A stretch of DNA of 5,842 bases from an uncultured Collinsella sp. (GTDB lineage Bacteria; Actinomycetota; Coriobacteriia; Coriobacteriales; Coriobacteriaceae): positions 1 through 5,842 of the forward strand of contig URWM01000112.1 in assembly GCA_900551655.1 (NCBI GenBank), read 5' to 3'. This document shows, in pieces, positions 1 to 5,800 of the stretch. A program made the translations under genes and the position numbers. Positions within the stretch are counted from its first letter, which is position 1, and each line of letters starts with the position of its first letter. The notes beneath the pieces were generated by a model. That model searched no databases. It had not been told where the DNA came from and saw only the letters and a program-made list of their open reading frames with translations.

Positions 1-47
1 GAGATTCCTCTACGTCTCGTGGGCTCGGAGATGTGTATAAGAGACAG
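1..47. other. Untrimmed Nextera i7-side sequencing adapter
   Basis: This is synthetic sequence, not genome. Positions 1-5 are the tail of the P7 oligo (GAGAT). Positions 6-13 (TCCTCTAC) match the Nextera N712 index as it appears in the oligo. Positions 14-28 are the Read-2 primer segment (GTCTCGTGGGCTCGG), and 29-47 are the 19-bp Tn5 mosaic end (AGATGTGTATAAGAGACAG). Genomic DNA starts at 48. When translated, the adapter produces a false N-terminus reading MGSEMCIRDS on the plus strand and a false SYTHLRAHET C-terminus on the minus strand. Both are recognisable adapter contaminants in protein predictions. Recognition of the index is from memory of the adapter set. Confidence 0.98.
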
Positions 48-396
48 CACCGGTTGCAACCCCACGTTTTTTACGCGCATGCGCCACATTATGCAATCCA
101 AGTACATCGACTGCATGATTAGGGGAGCGAATGCCGCTCTCGAGGAAAATGACCTGCAATCGGCAATTTGGCTCGTTGAATCGGGGCTTCGCCAAGAGAC
201 GGCGCGTGAGGACATGGTTCGCTGTGCCATGCGCGTTTACGGTGCGGCGGGACGACGCCGCGATGTTGTCGAGCTATACAGCGGCCACATGCACCACCTG
301 CGAGAGCAGGTTCAAGGCGTGCCCGAGCCCGAGACAAGGCGCCTGTATGAGCGCCTGGTCGAAGGCAGGCTCAAGCGCGTGCTTGTCGAGCGATAA
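48..396 (+). CDS. Partial BTAD-domain transcriptional regulator, C-terminal end (5' truncated)
   Basis: Only the last 115 codons (from 49) are present; the 5' part is lost at the adapter junction. The visible protein is helical and resembles the end of the bacterial transcriptional activator domain (BTAD) of SARP/AfsR/DnrI-type regulators. An alpha-helical TPR-like pair is visible (around residues 26-75, including ENDLQSAIWLVESGL and DMVRCAMRVYGAAGRR). It is followed by the typical closing block, here LREQVQGVPEPETRRLYERL, which corresponds to the family's 'LREELG-EP-PETR-LYE-L' signature. In this family the BTAD sits behind an OmpR-like DNA-binding domain and mediates activation; that domain would lie in the missing part. 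The gene is convergent with yhbY and ends in TAA at 394-396, inside the A-run of the shared terminator hairpin. The upstream ATG at 19 is adapter and must not be used. The family call is fairly secure; target genes are unknown. Confidence 0.75.
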
Positions 397-427
397 AAAA
401 CGGGCGTCCGAATCGATTGGACGCCCG
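395..427 (-). terminator. Intrinsic terminator of yhbY
   Basis: A perfect 9-bp GC-rich stem pairs CGGGCGTCC at 401-409 with GGACGCCCG at 419-427, with a 9-nt loop. Read on the minus strand, the hairpin is followed directly by six T residues (complement of 395-400), the classic rho-independent layout, 29 nt after the yhbY stop. On the plus strand the hairpin is not followed by a T-run, so it may only weakly stop transcription from the BTAD gene. Its A-run overlaps the BTAD stop codon. Confidence 0.85.
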
Positions 428-456
428 CAGACTTGCTCGGTATGACCAGCCGGTAT

Positions 457-756
457 TTAGACGAGCTTGATCTTCTCGATATCCTTGCGCGAGGACTCGC
501 GATACAGCGAGAACTTGCGGCCGATGACCTGGACGACCTCGGCGTGGCAGCGCTCGGCGAGCTCTTCGGCGGCTTCGCGGGCGGAAAGACTGGAGCCATC
601 GAGCACGGAGCACTTAACGAGTTCGTGCTTCTCCAGGTAGGCGACCGTCTGCTCGACGGTGCCCTCGTTGACATCGGACTTACCGATGATGATGGCGGGG
701 TTGAGATGATGGGCCATGCTGCGAAGTTGCTTGACCTGGGCTCCTGTCAGTGCCAT
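457..756 (-). CDS. yhbY: Ribosome-assembly RNA-binding protein YhbY (CRM domain)
   Basis: The 99-residue product is the usual length for a stand-alone CRM-domain protein of the YhbY/YqeI family, which associates with pre-50S ribosomal particles in the cytoplasm. The family pattern is clear: the N-terminal LTGAQVKQLRSMAHHLNP (residues 3-20), the loop IGKSDVNEG (24-32), the helix plus strand LEKHELVKCSV (41-51), and the C-terminal strand VVQVIGRKFSLYRES (74-88). The usual GxxG loop reads GKSD here (25-28), so the second glycine is replaced. The start ATG at 754-756 places LTG at the N-terminus as in homologues; the ribosome binding site in front is weak (a GAG-containing purine stretch). It lies 158 nt after the methyltransferase stop, so co-transcription is possible but not shown. 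A strong terminator follows the gene. Confidence 0.92.
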   Translation of the reverse strand: MALTGAQVKQLRSMAHHLNPAIIIGKSDVNEGTVEQTVAYLEKHELVKCSVLDGSSLSAREAAEELAERCHAEVVQVIGRKFSLYRESSRKDIEKIKLV

Positions 757-914
757 GGGTTCTCGCTTTCTATGTATGGGGCGCCCCGCGACGGGGCCTT
801 AATCTACGTGAGCTGTCCCACGATAGCGCAGGAACGGCGCGGTGTGGAGCGCGTTTGCCCAGTTCAAAAAGAATGCGGATGCCGAGGTGATGGGCAGTGC
901 GGGCTGTGAACGGG
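757..914. other. Intergenic gap with small GC hairpin upstream of yhbY
   Basis: This 158-bp gap holds no credible gene. The only clear structure is a 6-bp all-GC hairpin: GCCCCG at 783-788 pairs with CGGGGC at 792-797 around a 3-nt loop. It competes with an overlapping palindrome GGGGCGCCCC at 778-787. Neither strand shows a T-run after it, so it is not an intrinsic terminator. On the minus strand it would sit in the yhbY leader, about 27-41 nt ahead of the start codon. I could not find a convincing -35/-10 pair for yhbY. Confidence 0.4.
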
Positions 915-1802
915 CTACGAGCGGGATTCAGAGACCGGTTCCCATGCAATAAACGCCCAGCGAACCTTACGGATATGGTCGAGCATATAGCGCCCCTGCG
1001 GCACGCCCTTGGAGCCCGGCTCGCCGGCATGGGGGTTTTCGATCATGTGCTGAGCGATATAGTCGCGCAGGCGGTCGATCTTATCCTCGTTGCCATGCTC
1101 GAGCATACGGGAAAAATCCGCCACGCCTGCCTCAAGGCTATCGAAGGTATCGCGACGAGGCGATTCAAAGTATGTAACCTGCGGCAACGCACCCATCTGA
1201 ATGAGGATGTTGAAGGCGTACACAAAGCCATTGCTGCAGGTAACCGAGGCGCCGATAGCGTTCATCAAGTGCAGATCATAGCGCGGGCTGGAGTTGGCGA
1301 CCATCGTGACAGCACAACGCCGACGAGCCGTACGGTCGAGCTTGGCAAGCGCACCTTTTAGATCGGTCGTCGTAACTGACCGACTGGCAAAGGCAACATC
1401 CACCGCTTTCGCGACCGGTCCAACCAAATCCCAATCATCATCCCAAGCAAGCTCAAGCGGCGTAATGCGATTCTCGAGCCCATAGTACTCAATGCCAGCA
1501 TCAAGCGTGCCCAACATAGCAGGGGAAAAGTCAGCAGCAATCACAGGATGCCCAGCCTGAGCAAGCGGAATGGCAATCGACCCAGCCCCACACCCCATAT
1601 CGAGCACGGATTCACCAGGCTTTAACGCCAACAGCTTGATAAAGTCCCGGGCATACGGGGCAGTCTCCAACGGCCGAAAATGCCGAGCCCGCTTATCCCA
1701 TTCAAAAGAATCATCAGCCCGCCGCCGATCAGCTTGCAGACGTATCCATTCGCCATTCCAATCCGCAGAAAGCAGATCAGAACGAATCTCCCCATCAACC
1801 AC
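915..1802 (-). CDS. Class I SAM-dependent methyltransferase, substrate unknown
   Basis: The product is a predicted cytoplasmic 295-residue methyltransferase of the Rossmann-fold class. Motif I is intact (VLDMGCGAG at residues 66-74), followed by the acidic strand end AADFSPAML (89-97), whose Asp91 is expected to bind the SAM ribose. A preceding segment EWDKRARHFRPLE (34-46) resembles the N-terminal cap of many small-molecule or uncharacterised methyltransferases. Residues 120-200 carry the rest of the fold. I choose the GTG at 1800-1802 because a perfect AGGAGG lies at the right distance (7 nt). The longer frame from ATG 1862 would translate through an intrinsic terminator and add a spurious hydrophobic N-terminus. 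Codon use is richer in T-ending codons than in the metH and DUF711 genes, suggesting lower expression or a different origin. The substrate cannot be inferred; the neighbours do not settle it. Confidence 0.82.
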   Translation of the reverse strand: MVDGEIRSDLLSADWNGEWIRLQADRRRADDSFEWDKRARHFRPLETAPYARDFIKLLALKPGESVLDMGCGAGSIAIPLAQAGHPVIAADFSPAMLGTLDAGIEYYGLENRITPLELAWDDDWDLVGPVAKAVDVAFASRSVTTTDLKGALAKLDRTARRRCAVTMVANSSPRYDLHLMNAIGASVTCSNGFVYAFNILIQMGALPQVTYFESPRRDTFDSLEAGVADFSRMLEHGNEDKIDRLRDYIAQHMIENPHAGEPGSKGVPQGRYMLDHIRKVRWAFIAWEPVSESRS

Positions 1803-1809
1803 GGGCCAA

Positions 1810-1815
1810 CCTCCT
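1810..1815 (-). promoter_or_regulatory. Strong Shine-Dalgarno that fixes the methyltransferase start
   Basis: On the minus strand AGGAGG is followed by seven bases (TTGGCCC) and then GTG. No comparable site precedes the ATG at 1862. This decides the start of the methyltransferase gene. Confidence 0.8.
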
Positions 1816-1821
1816 AGCAAC

Positions 1822-1853
1822 AAAAAAGCGACTCCTCCCAAAAGAAGAGCCGC
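1822..1853 (-). terminator. Intrinsic terminator or attenuator just upstream of the methyltransferase
   Basis: On the minus strand GCGGCTCTTC (1853-1844) pairs over 10 positions (eight Watson-Crick, two G-U) with GAGGAGTCGC (1837-1828) around a 6-nt loop, TTTTGG. It is followed at once by six T residues (1827-1822). The end of the T-run is only 6 nt before the Shine-Dalgarno of the methyltransferase, so no promoter fits between them. It can serve as the 3' end of transcripts arriving from the DUF711 side, as an attenuator for the methyltransferase, or both. A weak promoter-like pair (TTGGCG at 1887-1892, TGATAT at 1863-1868, 18-nt spacer, minus strand) would start a transcript almost at the hairpin; I would not rely on it. 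Confidence 0.8.
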
Positions 1854-1878
1854 AACCAGCATATATCAGAAAAAGAAC

Positions 1879-1923
1879 CGCTCCAACGCCAAACCGCTGC
1901 ACCAGCCAAGTGGTGCAGGAGCG
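1879..1923. other. Nested hairpin in the intergenic region
   Basis: An 8-bp perfect stem pairs CTGCACCA at 1897-1904 with TGGTGCAG at 1911-1918 around a 6-nt loop. It is enclosed by an outer 6-bp stem, CGCTCC (1879-1884) with GGAGCG (1918-1923), leaving a one-sided internal loop; the two stems compete for base 1918. Read on the minus strand it is followed by GGTTCTTTTTC, a T-rich stretch, so it could act as a weaker additional terminator or as part of a folded leader. Confidence 0.5.
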
Positions 1924-1969
1924 AAGCAACTGCAACCGGGATAGAACCCAACTGAGGTCCCGTTGTGCG

Positions 1970-2103
1970 GGAGCCCCGGGGAGGGCAAATATATAAGGTC
2001 GATCGCGAGTTCCGCACGAGCCGGAGAGCACTTAATGTGCTCTCCGTGCGAATCAGGACTGTCCGAGCAGGCGACCTTATATATTTGCCCTCCCCGGGGC
2101 TCC
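1970..2103. repeat. 134-bp element with perfect 32-bp inverted repeats
   Basis: The left arm 1970-2001 and right arm 2072-2103 are exact reverse complements over 32 bases. Each arm contains the GC-rich block GGAGCCCCGGGGAGGGC and the AT-rich block AAATATATAAGG. The 70-bp centre carries its own perfect 10-bp hairpin, CGGAGAGCAC (2022-2031) with GTGCTCTCCG (2037-2046), loop TTAAT. A further 4-bp pairing is possible (CGCA 2013-2016 with TGCG 2047-2050). The whole element can fold into one long rod on either strand. It begins 17 nt after the DUF711 stop on the minus strand. No T-run follows on either strand, so it is not a standard intrinsic terminator, and it encodes no protein. It could be a MITE-like or REP/palindromic intergenic element, or a stable 3'-UTR structure. 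No convincing target-site duplication is visible; a GTCCC pair (1957-1961 and 2110-2114) is not flush with the arms. Confidence 0.9.
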
Positions 2104-2120
2104 TCGCCAGTCCCCCTCAG

Positions 2121-3485
2121 CTAGTTCTTCAGCGAGTTCAGCGGTGCCGGGAAGCGTCCACCACGGTGGGCAAGCACGGTGCCGGCGTTGGGGTTCACCG
2201 GCATGATGGGCGCACGGCCGAACAGGCCGCCGTACTCGACGCAGTCACCCACGCCCTTGCCGATGGCGGGAATCACGCGGACGGCCGTGGTCTTGTTGTT
2301 GATGACGCCGATGGCCATCTCGTCGGCGATGATGCCGGCGATGGTCTCGACCGGGGTGTCGCCGGGGATGGCGATCATGTCCAGGCCGACGGAGCACACG
2401 CAGGTCATGGCCTCGAGCTTCTCGAGCGAAAGCGCGCCGGCCTCGACGGCGGCGATCATGCCGGCGTCCTCGGACACGGGGATAAAGGCACCCGAGAGAC
2501 CGCCCACGCTGGAGCTGGCCATGACGCCGCCCTTCTTGACGGCATCGTTGAGCATGGCGAGCGCGCAGGTCGTGCCCGGGCCACCGCAGGTGCCCACGCC
2601 GATGATCTCGAGGATGCGGGCAACGGAGTCGCCGATGGCAGGCGTGGGAGCCAGCGACAGGTCGACAATGCCCTTCTCGACACCCAGACGATGGGCGGCC
2701 TCGCGGCTCATGAGCTCGCCGGCACGGGTGATCTTAAAGGCGGTCTGCTTAATCTTCTCGGCGACTTCCATCATCGATGCGGAATCGGGCAGCGTCTCCA
2801 GGGCTGCGGCCATAACGCCGGGGCCCGAGACGCCTACGTTGATGACGGCGTCGGCCTCGCCACCGCCGTGGACGGCGCCCGCCATAAACGGGGAGTCCTC
2901 GACCATGTTGGCAAAGCAGACAAACTTGGAAGCGCCGACGGAATCCTGGTCGGCCGTGAGTTTAGCGGCATCGATGATGGTCTGGGCGGCCATGAGCACG
3001 GCATCCATGTTGATACCGGCGCGCAGGCTGGCGACGTTGACGCTGGAGCAGACGCGGCTCGTGGTGGCGAGCGCCTGGGGGATGGACTGGATGACGCGGT
3101 GGTCGGCGTCGCCGATGCCCTTCTGGACGAGCGCGGAGAAGCCGCCCAGGTAATCGATGCCGAGCGTCTCGGCCGCGCGGTCGAGGGCGTGCGCGATGGG
3201 GGTGAGGTCCTCATCCTTGCAGCACGCGGCGATCTGGGCCACCGGGGTGACGGAAACGCGCTTGTTGACGATGGGGATACCGTACTCGCGCTCGAGGTTC
3301 TCGGCGGTCTCGACCAGATGCTCAGCCGTGTGCGTCACGTGGTCGTAGATCTTCGTGCACATGCGGTCGAGGTTCTCGTCACCGCAACCCATGAGCGAAA
3401 CACCCATGGTGATGGTCCTGATGTCGAGGTTCTGCTCCTCAACCATGCCGCGGGTTTCCGCGATTTCTGCGGGCGTGATCGCCAT
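2121..3485 (-). CDS. UPF0210/DUF711 (PFL-like) family protein
   Basis: The 454-residue product matches the uncharacterised UPF0210 family in length and pattern; members are often annotated as 'PFL family protein' because their fold resembles pyruvate formate-lyase and anaerobic ribonucleotide reductase barrels. The family blocks are in order: [16 protein letters not shown] (residues 19-34), [15 protein letters not shown] (109-123), VCSSVNVAS and GINMDAV (145-163), [20 protein letters not shown] (188-207), [15 protein letters not shown] (210-224), [15 protein letters not shown] (298-312), and a glycine-rich C-terminus ending [14 protein letters not shown]. There is no signal peptide. I start at ATG 3483-3485 because AGGAG sits 7 nt upstream and the protein then begins [23 protein letters not shown], as family members do. 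The in-frame ATG 57 bases further upstream has no such support. The biochemical function is not established. In other bacteria it is commonly paired with a small ACT-domain gene, which is absent here. Confidence 0.92.
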   Translation of the reverse strand: MAITPAEIAETRGMVEEQNLDIRTITMGVSLMGCGDENLDRMCTKIYDHVTHTAEHLVETAENLEREYGIPIVNKRVSVTPVAQIAACCKDEDLTPIAHALDRAAETLGIDYLGGFSALVQKGIGDADHRVIQSIPQALATTSRVCSSVNVASLRAGINMDAVLMAAQTIIDAAKLTADQDSVGASKFVCFANMVEDSPFMAGAVHGGGEADAVINVGVSGPGVMAAALETLPDSASMMEVAEKIKQTAFKITRAGELMSREAAHRLGVEKGIVDLSLAPTPAIGDSVARILEIIGVGTCGGPGTTCALAMLNDAVKKGGVMASSSVGGLSGAFIPVSEDAGMIAAVEAGALSLEKLEAMTCVCSVGLDMIAIPGDTPVETIAGIIADEMAIGVINNKTTAVRVIPAIGKGVGDCVEYGGLFGRAPIMPVNPNAGTVLAHRGGRFPAPLNSLKN

Positions 3486-3492
3486 CCTTGCG

Positions 3493-3497
3493 CTCCT
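3493..3497 (-). promoter_or_regulatory. Shine-Dalgarno that fixes the DUF711 start
   Basis: AGGAG on the minus strand is followed by seven bases (CGCAAGG) and ATG at 3485. The longer frame starting at 3542 would begin inside the hairpin described below and has no equivalent site. Confidence 0.75.
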
Positions 3498-3520
3498 ATC
3501 TGCCAAAACGAGCATAGTCT

Positions 3521-3549
3521 TTTCTATTCTAACGTGCCGCACGTGCCAA
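3521..3549 (-). promoter_or_regulatory. Candidate sigma-70-type promoter for DUF711
   Basis: On the minus strand TTGGCA (3549-3544) matches 5 of 6 bases of the -35 consensus and TAGAAA (3526-3521) matches 4 of 6 of the -10 consensus, with an ideal 17-bp spacer. Transcription would start near 3514, giving a leader of roughly 30 nt that includes the Shine-Dalgarno. The -35 lies in the apical part of the hairpin at 3531-3568. This is a pattern match only. Confidence 0.4.
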
Positions 3550-3568
3550 GTGGCGCATGCGGCACGTT
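3531..3568 (-). terminator. Strong hairpin between metH and DUF711, terminator-like
   Basis: A perfect 11-bp stem pairs AACGTGCCGCA (3531-3541) with TGCGGCACGTT (3558-3568). It is continued, after one mismatch, by a further 5 bp (3543-3547 with 3552-3556, one G-U) capped by a 4-nt loop. It begins 25 nt after the metH stop codon, where a terminator would be expected. On the minus strand only two T residues end the stem and AGAATAG follows, so it lacks a proper U-tract. On the plus strand a TTTT overlaps the stem end, but no gene is seen there. It may terminate metH weakly or stabilise its 3' end. Confidence 0.5.
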
Positions 3569-3593
3569 TTGGTGCTCGGTTGTTTCCGTTGTG

Positions 3594-5800
3594 TTACTGC
3601 CCAAAGACCTCTTCGGCGATGCGCGCGCTTTCGGCGGCGTCCTTGGCGTAGTAGTCCGCGCCGATCTGCTTGGCGTATTCGGGGGTGAGCACGGCGCCGC
3701 CTACGATGATCTTGACGCCCGGAACCTCGGCATGGAGCAACTTGATGGTCTCTTCCATGGCGACGACCGTGGTAGTCATAAGCGCCGAGAGGCCGACGAG
3801 CTTAATGTCACGCTCTTGCACGGTCTTGAGCACCTCTTGCGGGTCGACGTCGCGGCCTAGGTCAAAGACGGTGTAGCCGTAGTTATCGAGCAGCATCTTG
3901 ACGATGTTCTTACCGATGTCGTGGATGTCGCCCTTGACGGTGGCCACGCAGATCTTGCCCTTGTCGGCGATCTCGCCGGCGGGCATCAGGCGCTTGATGG
4001 TGTCAAAGCCCACGCGTGCGGCCTCGGCCGAGGCCATGAGCTGCGGCAAGAAGAATTTTCCCTGGTCAAAGAGGACGCCAACCTCGTCAAGGGCGGGGAT
4101 AAAGTGATTGTTGATGAGGTCCATGGCGTCGTGGTCTGCCAGCAGACGCTCGGTCTCGGCAGCGATCTCGCCTTTGCGGCCCGAGACGACCATGCGACGA
4201 ATCGGGTCGTCGTTGCCGTCGGTGCCGTCGGTGCCGGCAGCGGGCACGGTGTCGGTCGATGCGGCCTGAGCTGCTGCCGGGTTGGCGGCGATCTTATACG
4301 GATCGGTCCAGCCGGCATAGCGCTCGATGTATCCGGTCGAGCCCTCGTCCTCAACGCTCAGGACGCGATAGCTGTAGACGGTATCCATAAAGCGCTTGGA
4401 GCCCGGGTTCATGATGGGGGCGTCCAGACCCGCGCCAAAAGCGGCGGCCAAAAAGACCGAACCCAGCAGCGGGCGAGCGGGCAGGCCAAAGCTGATGTTC
4501 GACACGCCGAGCGCGCATTTGACGCCCAGGCGCTCCTTGCACAGGGACATGGCGCGCAGGATCTGCTCGGCCTGGCGTTGATTGGTCGAGGCGGTCATGA
4601 CCAGGCAGTCGATGAGGATGCGGTCCGGGCCAATGCCGTAGCGGGCGGCCTCGGCCACGATGCGCTCGGCGATGGCGAAGCGGGCCTCGGCGGTATCGGG
4701 GATGCCGTCTTCGTCGAGCGTGAGGCCGACAACGTTGGTGCCGTAGTGGGCGACTAGGGGAAAGATCTCGTCCATGATTTGCCGTTTGCCATTGACCGAG
4801 TTGATGATGGGCTTGCCGGCGTAGCGGCGCACGGCTGCCTCGACGGCTGCGGGGTCGGTGGAGTCGATCTGCAGCGGCAGCAGCGTGGAGCCCTGGAGCT
4901 GCTCGGTCGCCTGCTGGATGATCTTGACCTCGTCGATCTCGGGCAGGCCTACGTTGACGTCCAGGATGTCGGCGCCCTGTTCCTGCTGGCTGATGCCCTG
5001 GCTCACGACGTAGTCCAGGTTGCCGTCGCGCAGGGCCTGCTGCAGGCGCTTTTTGCCGGTGGGATTGATGCGCTCGCCGATGACGGCGATCTTGTGGCCG
5101 TCGCAGGGAAGGTCCACGACCGTCTGAGCGCTCGTGACCGACATGCTGGGCTTGCGGTGGCGCGGGCTGGGCGTGTGGTTATCGATAAGCGTGCGCAAGG
5201 CGGCCATGTGCGCCGGCGTGGTGCCGCAGCAGCCGCCCACGACGCTCACGCCGTCCTCAATCATGCCGGCGACAGCCTCGGCGTATTCGGGCGCCTGGAT
5301 ATCAAAGACGGTGTTGCCGTCGTCGTCCACGCGGGGCAGTCCTGCGTTGGCCTGCACCATGATGGGCTTGTCGGTAACGGTGAGCATGCGTGCAGCGAGT
5401 CCCCGGAGCTCGGCCGGGCCCTGGCTGCAGTTGATGCCCAGGACATCGGCGCCGATGGCATCGAGCGTGATGGCGGCAACCTCGGGACTCGTGCCCAGGA
5501 AGGTGCGACCGTCTTCCTCAAAGGTCATGGTGGCAAAGACGGGCAGGTCGGAGTTCTCGCGGCAGGCGAGGACGGCAGCCTTGATCTCGGCAAGGTCGGT
5601 CATGGTCTCGATAATAAAGAGGTCCACGCCCGCGTCGACGCCGGCGCGCACTTCCTCGGCAAAGAGGTCATAGGCCTCGTCGAAGCTCAGGGTGCCCAAG
5701 GGGCGAAGCAGTGCGCCGATGGGGCCGATATCGCCGGCGACATAGTGGGCGCCGGCCGCGCGGGCGCAGGCGACGGCGGCGGCAAAGACATCTGCCACGG
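3594..5800 (-). CDS. metH: Cobalamin-dependent methionine synthase, short form (5' truncated)
   Basis: The enzyme transfers a methyl group from 5-methyl-tetrahydrofolate to homocysteine via B12, making methionine in the cytoplasm. About 734 residues are visible. Residues 1-205 are the homocysteine methyltransferase barrel with the zinc ligands Cys124 (GINCSQG) and Cys190-Cys191 (GGCCGT). Residues 235-505 are the pterin-binding barrel (GERINPTG 241-248, DVNVG 280-284, IDST 311-314, NSVNG 333-337, GVSNISFG 431-438). A low-complexity Ala/Thr/Asp/Gly linker covers about 505-531. The B12 cap helices follow (about 535-605), then the B12 domain with the cobalt-ligand motif GDIHDIG (623-629, His626). 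The protein stops at 734, directly after the B12 domain, so the C-terminal SAM-binding reactivation domain of E. coli MetH is absent. By comparison with E. coli MetH, roughly the first 80-95 residues are missing beyond the adapter junction at 5800. The GTG at 5798 is not a real start: the next upstream in-frame codons are adapter, including a TAA. Confidence 0.95.
4215..4232 (-). repeat. metH: Two tandem 9-bp units in the metH linker
   Basis: GCCGTCGGT occurs twice head to tail (4215-4223 and 4224-4232). It encodes Thr-Asp-Gly twice (residues 523-528) in the flexible linker between the pterin-binding barrel and the B12 cap. Unit length is a multiple of three, so copy changes would keep the frame. 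Confidence 0.75.

Noticed and set aside
19..396. Complete small protein starting at ATG 19
   Set aside because: The first ten codons are Nextera adapter; the real gene is cut at 48 and lacks its start.
757..914. Small hidden gene or tRNA between the methyltransferase and yhbY
   Set aside because: Open frames there are extensions of antisense shadows without a ribosome binding site, and no cloverleaf could be drawn.
1957..2114. GTCCC as a target-site duplication around the inverted-repeat element
   Set aside because: The copies are 8 and 6 bases away from the arm ends and a 5-base match in GC-rich DNA is expected by chance.
1860..2120. T-box or tRNA-like element in the DUF711-methyltransferase gap
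   Set aside because: I looked for the T-box core (TGGNACCGCG-like) and found none. A GGGTTCTATCCC stretch on the minus strand (1938-1949) resembles a tRNA T-arm, but its loop is 6 nt and no acceptor, D or anticodon arm accompanies it.
1965..3860. A 631-codon open frame on the plus strand
   Set aside because: It runs antisense to the well-supported DUF711 gene, crosses the inverted repeat and enters metH. It shows Asp/Gly/His/Ala-rich composition typical of the opposite strand of GC-rich genes and no recognisable domain.
3921..4757. A 278-codon open frame on the plus strand
   Set aside because: It is antisense to the metH pterin/B12 region; composition and lack of any motif mark it as a shadow of metH.
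5796..5798. GTG as the start of metH
   Set aside because: It lies at the adapter junction and the protein begins in the middle of the homocysteine methyltransferase barrel; the true start is outside the window.
48..5800. A new defence, CRISPR or mobile system
   Set aside because: No spacer array, transposase, integrase, nuclease, toxin-antitoxin pair or phage gene is present; apart from DUF711 and the methyltransferase substrate, the proteins are known housekeeping or regulatory families.
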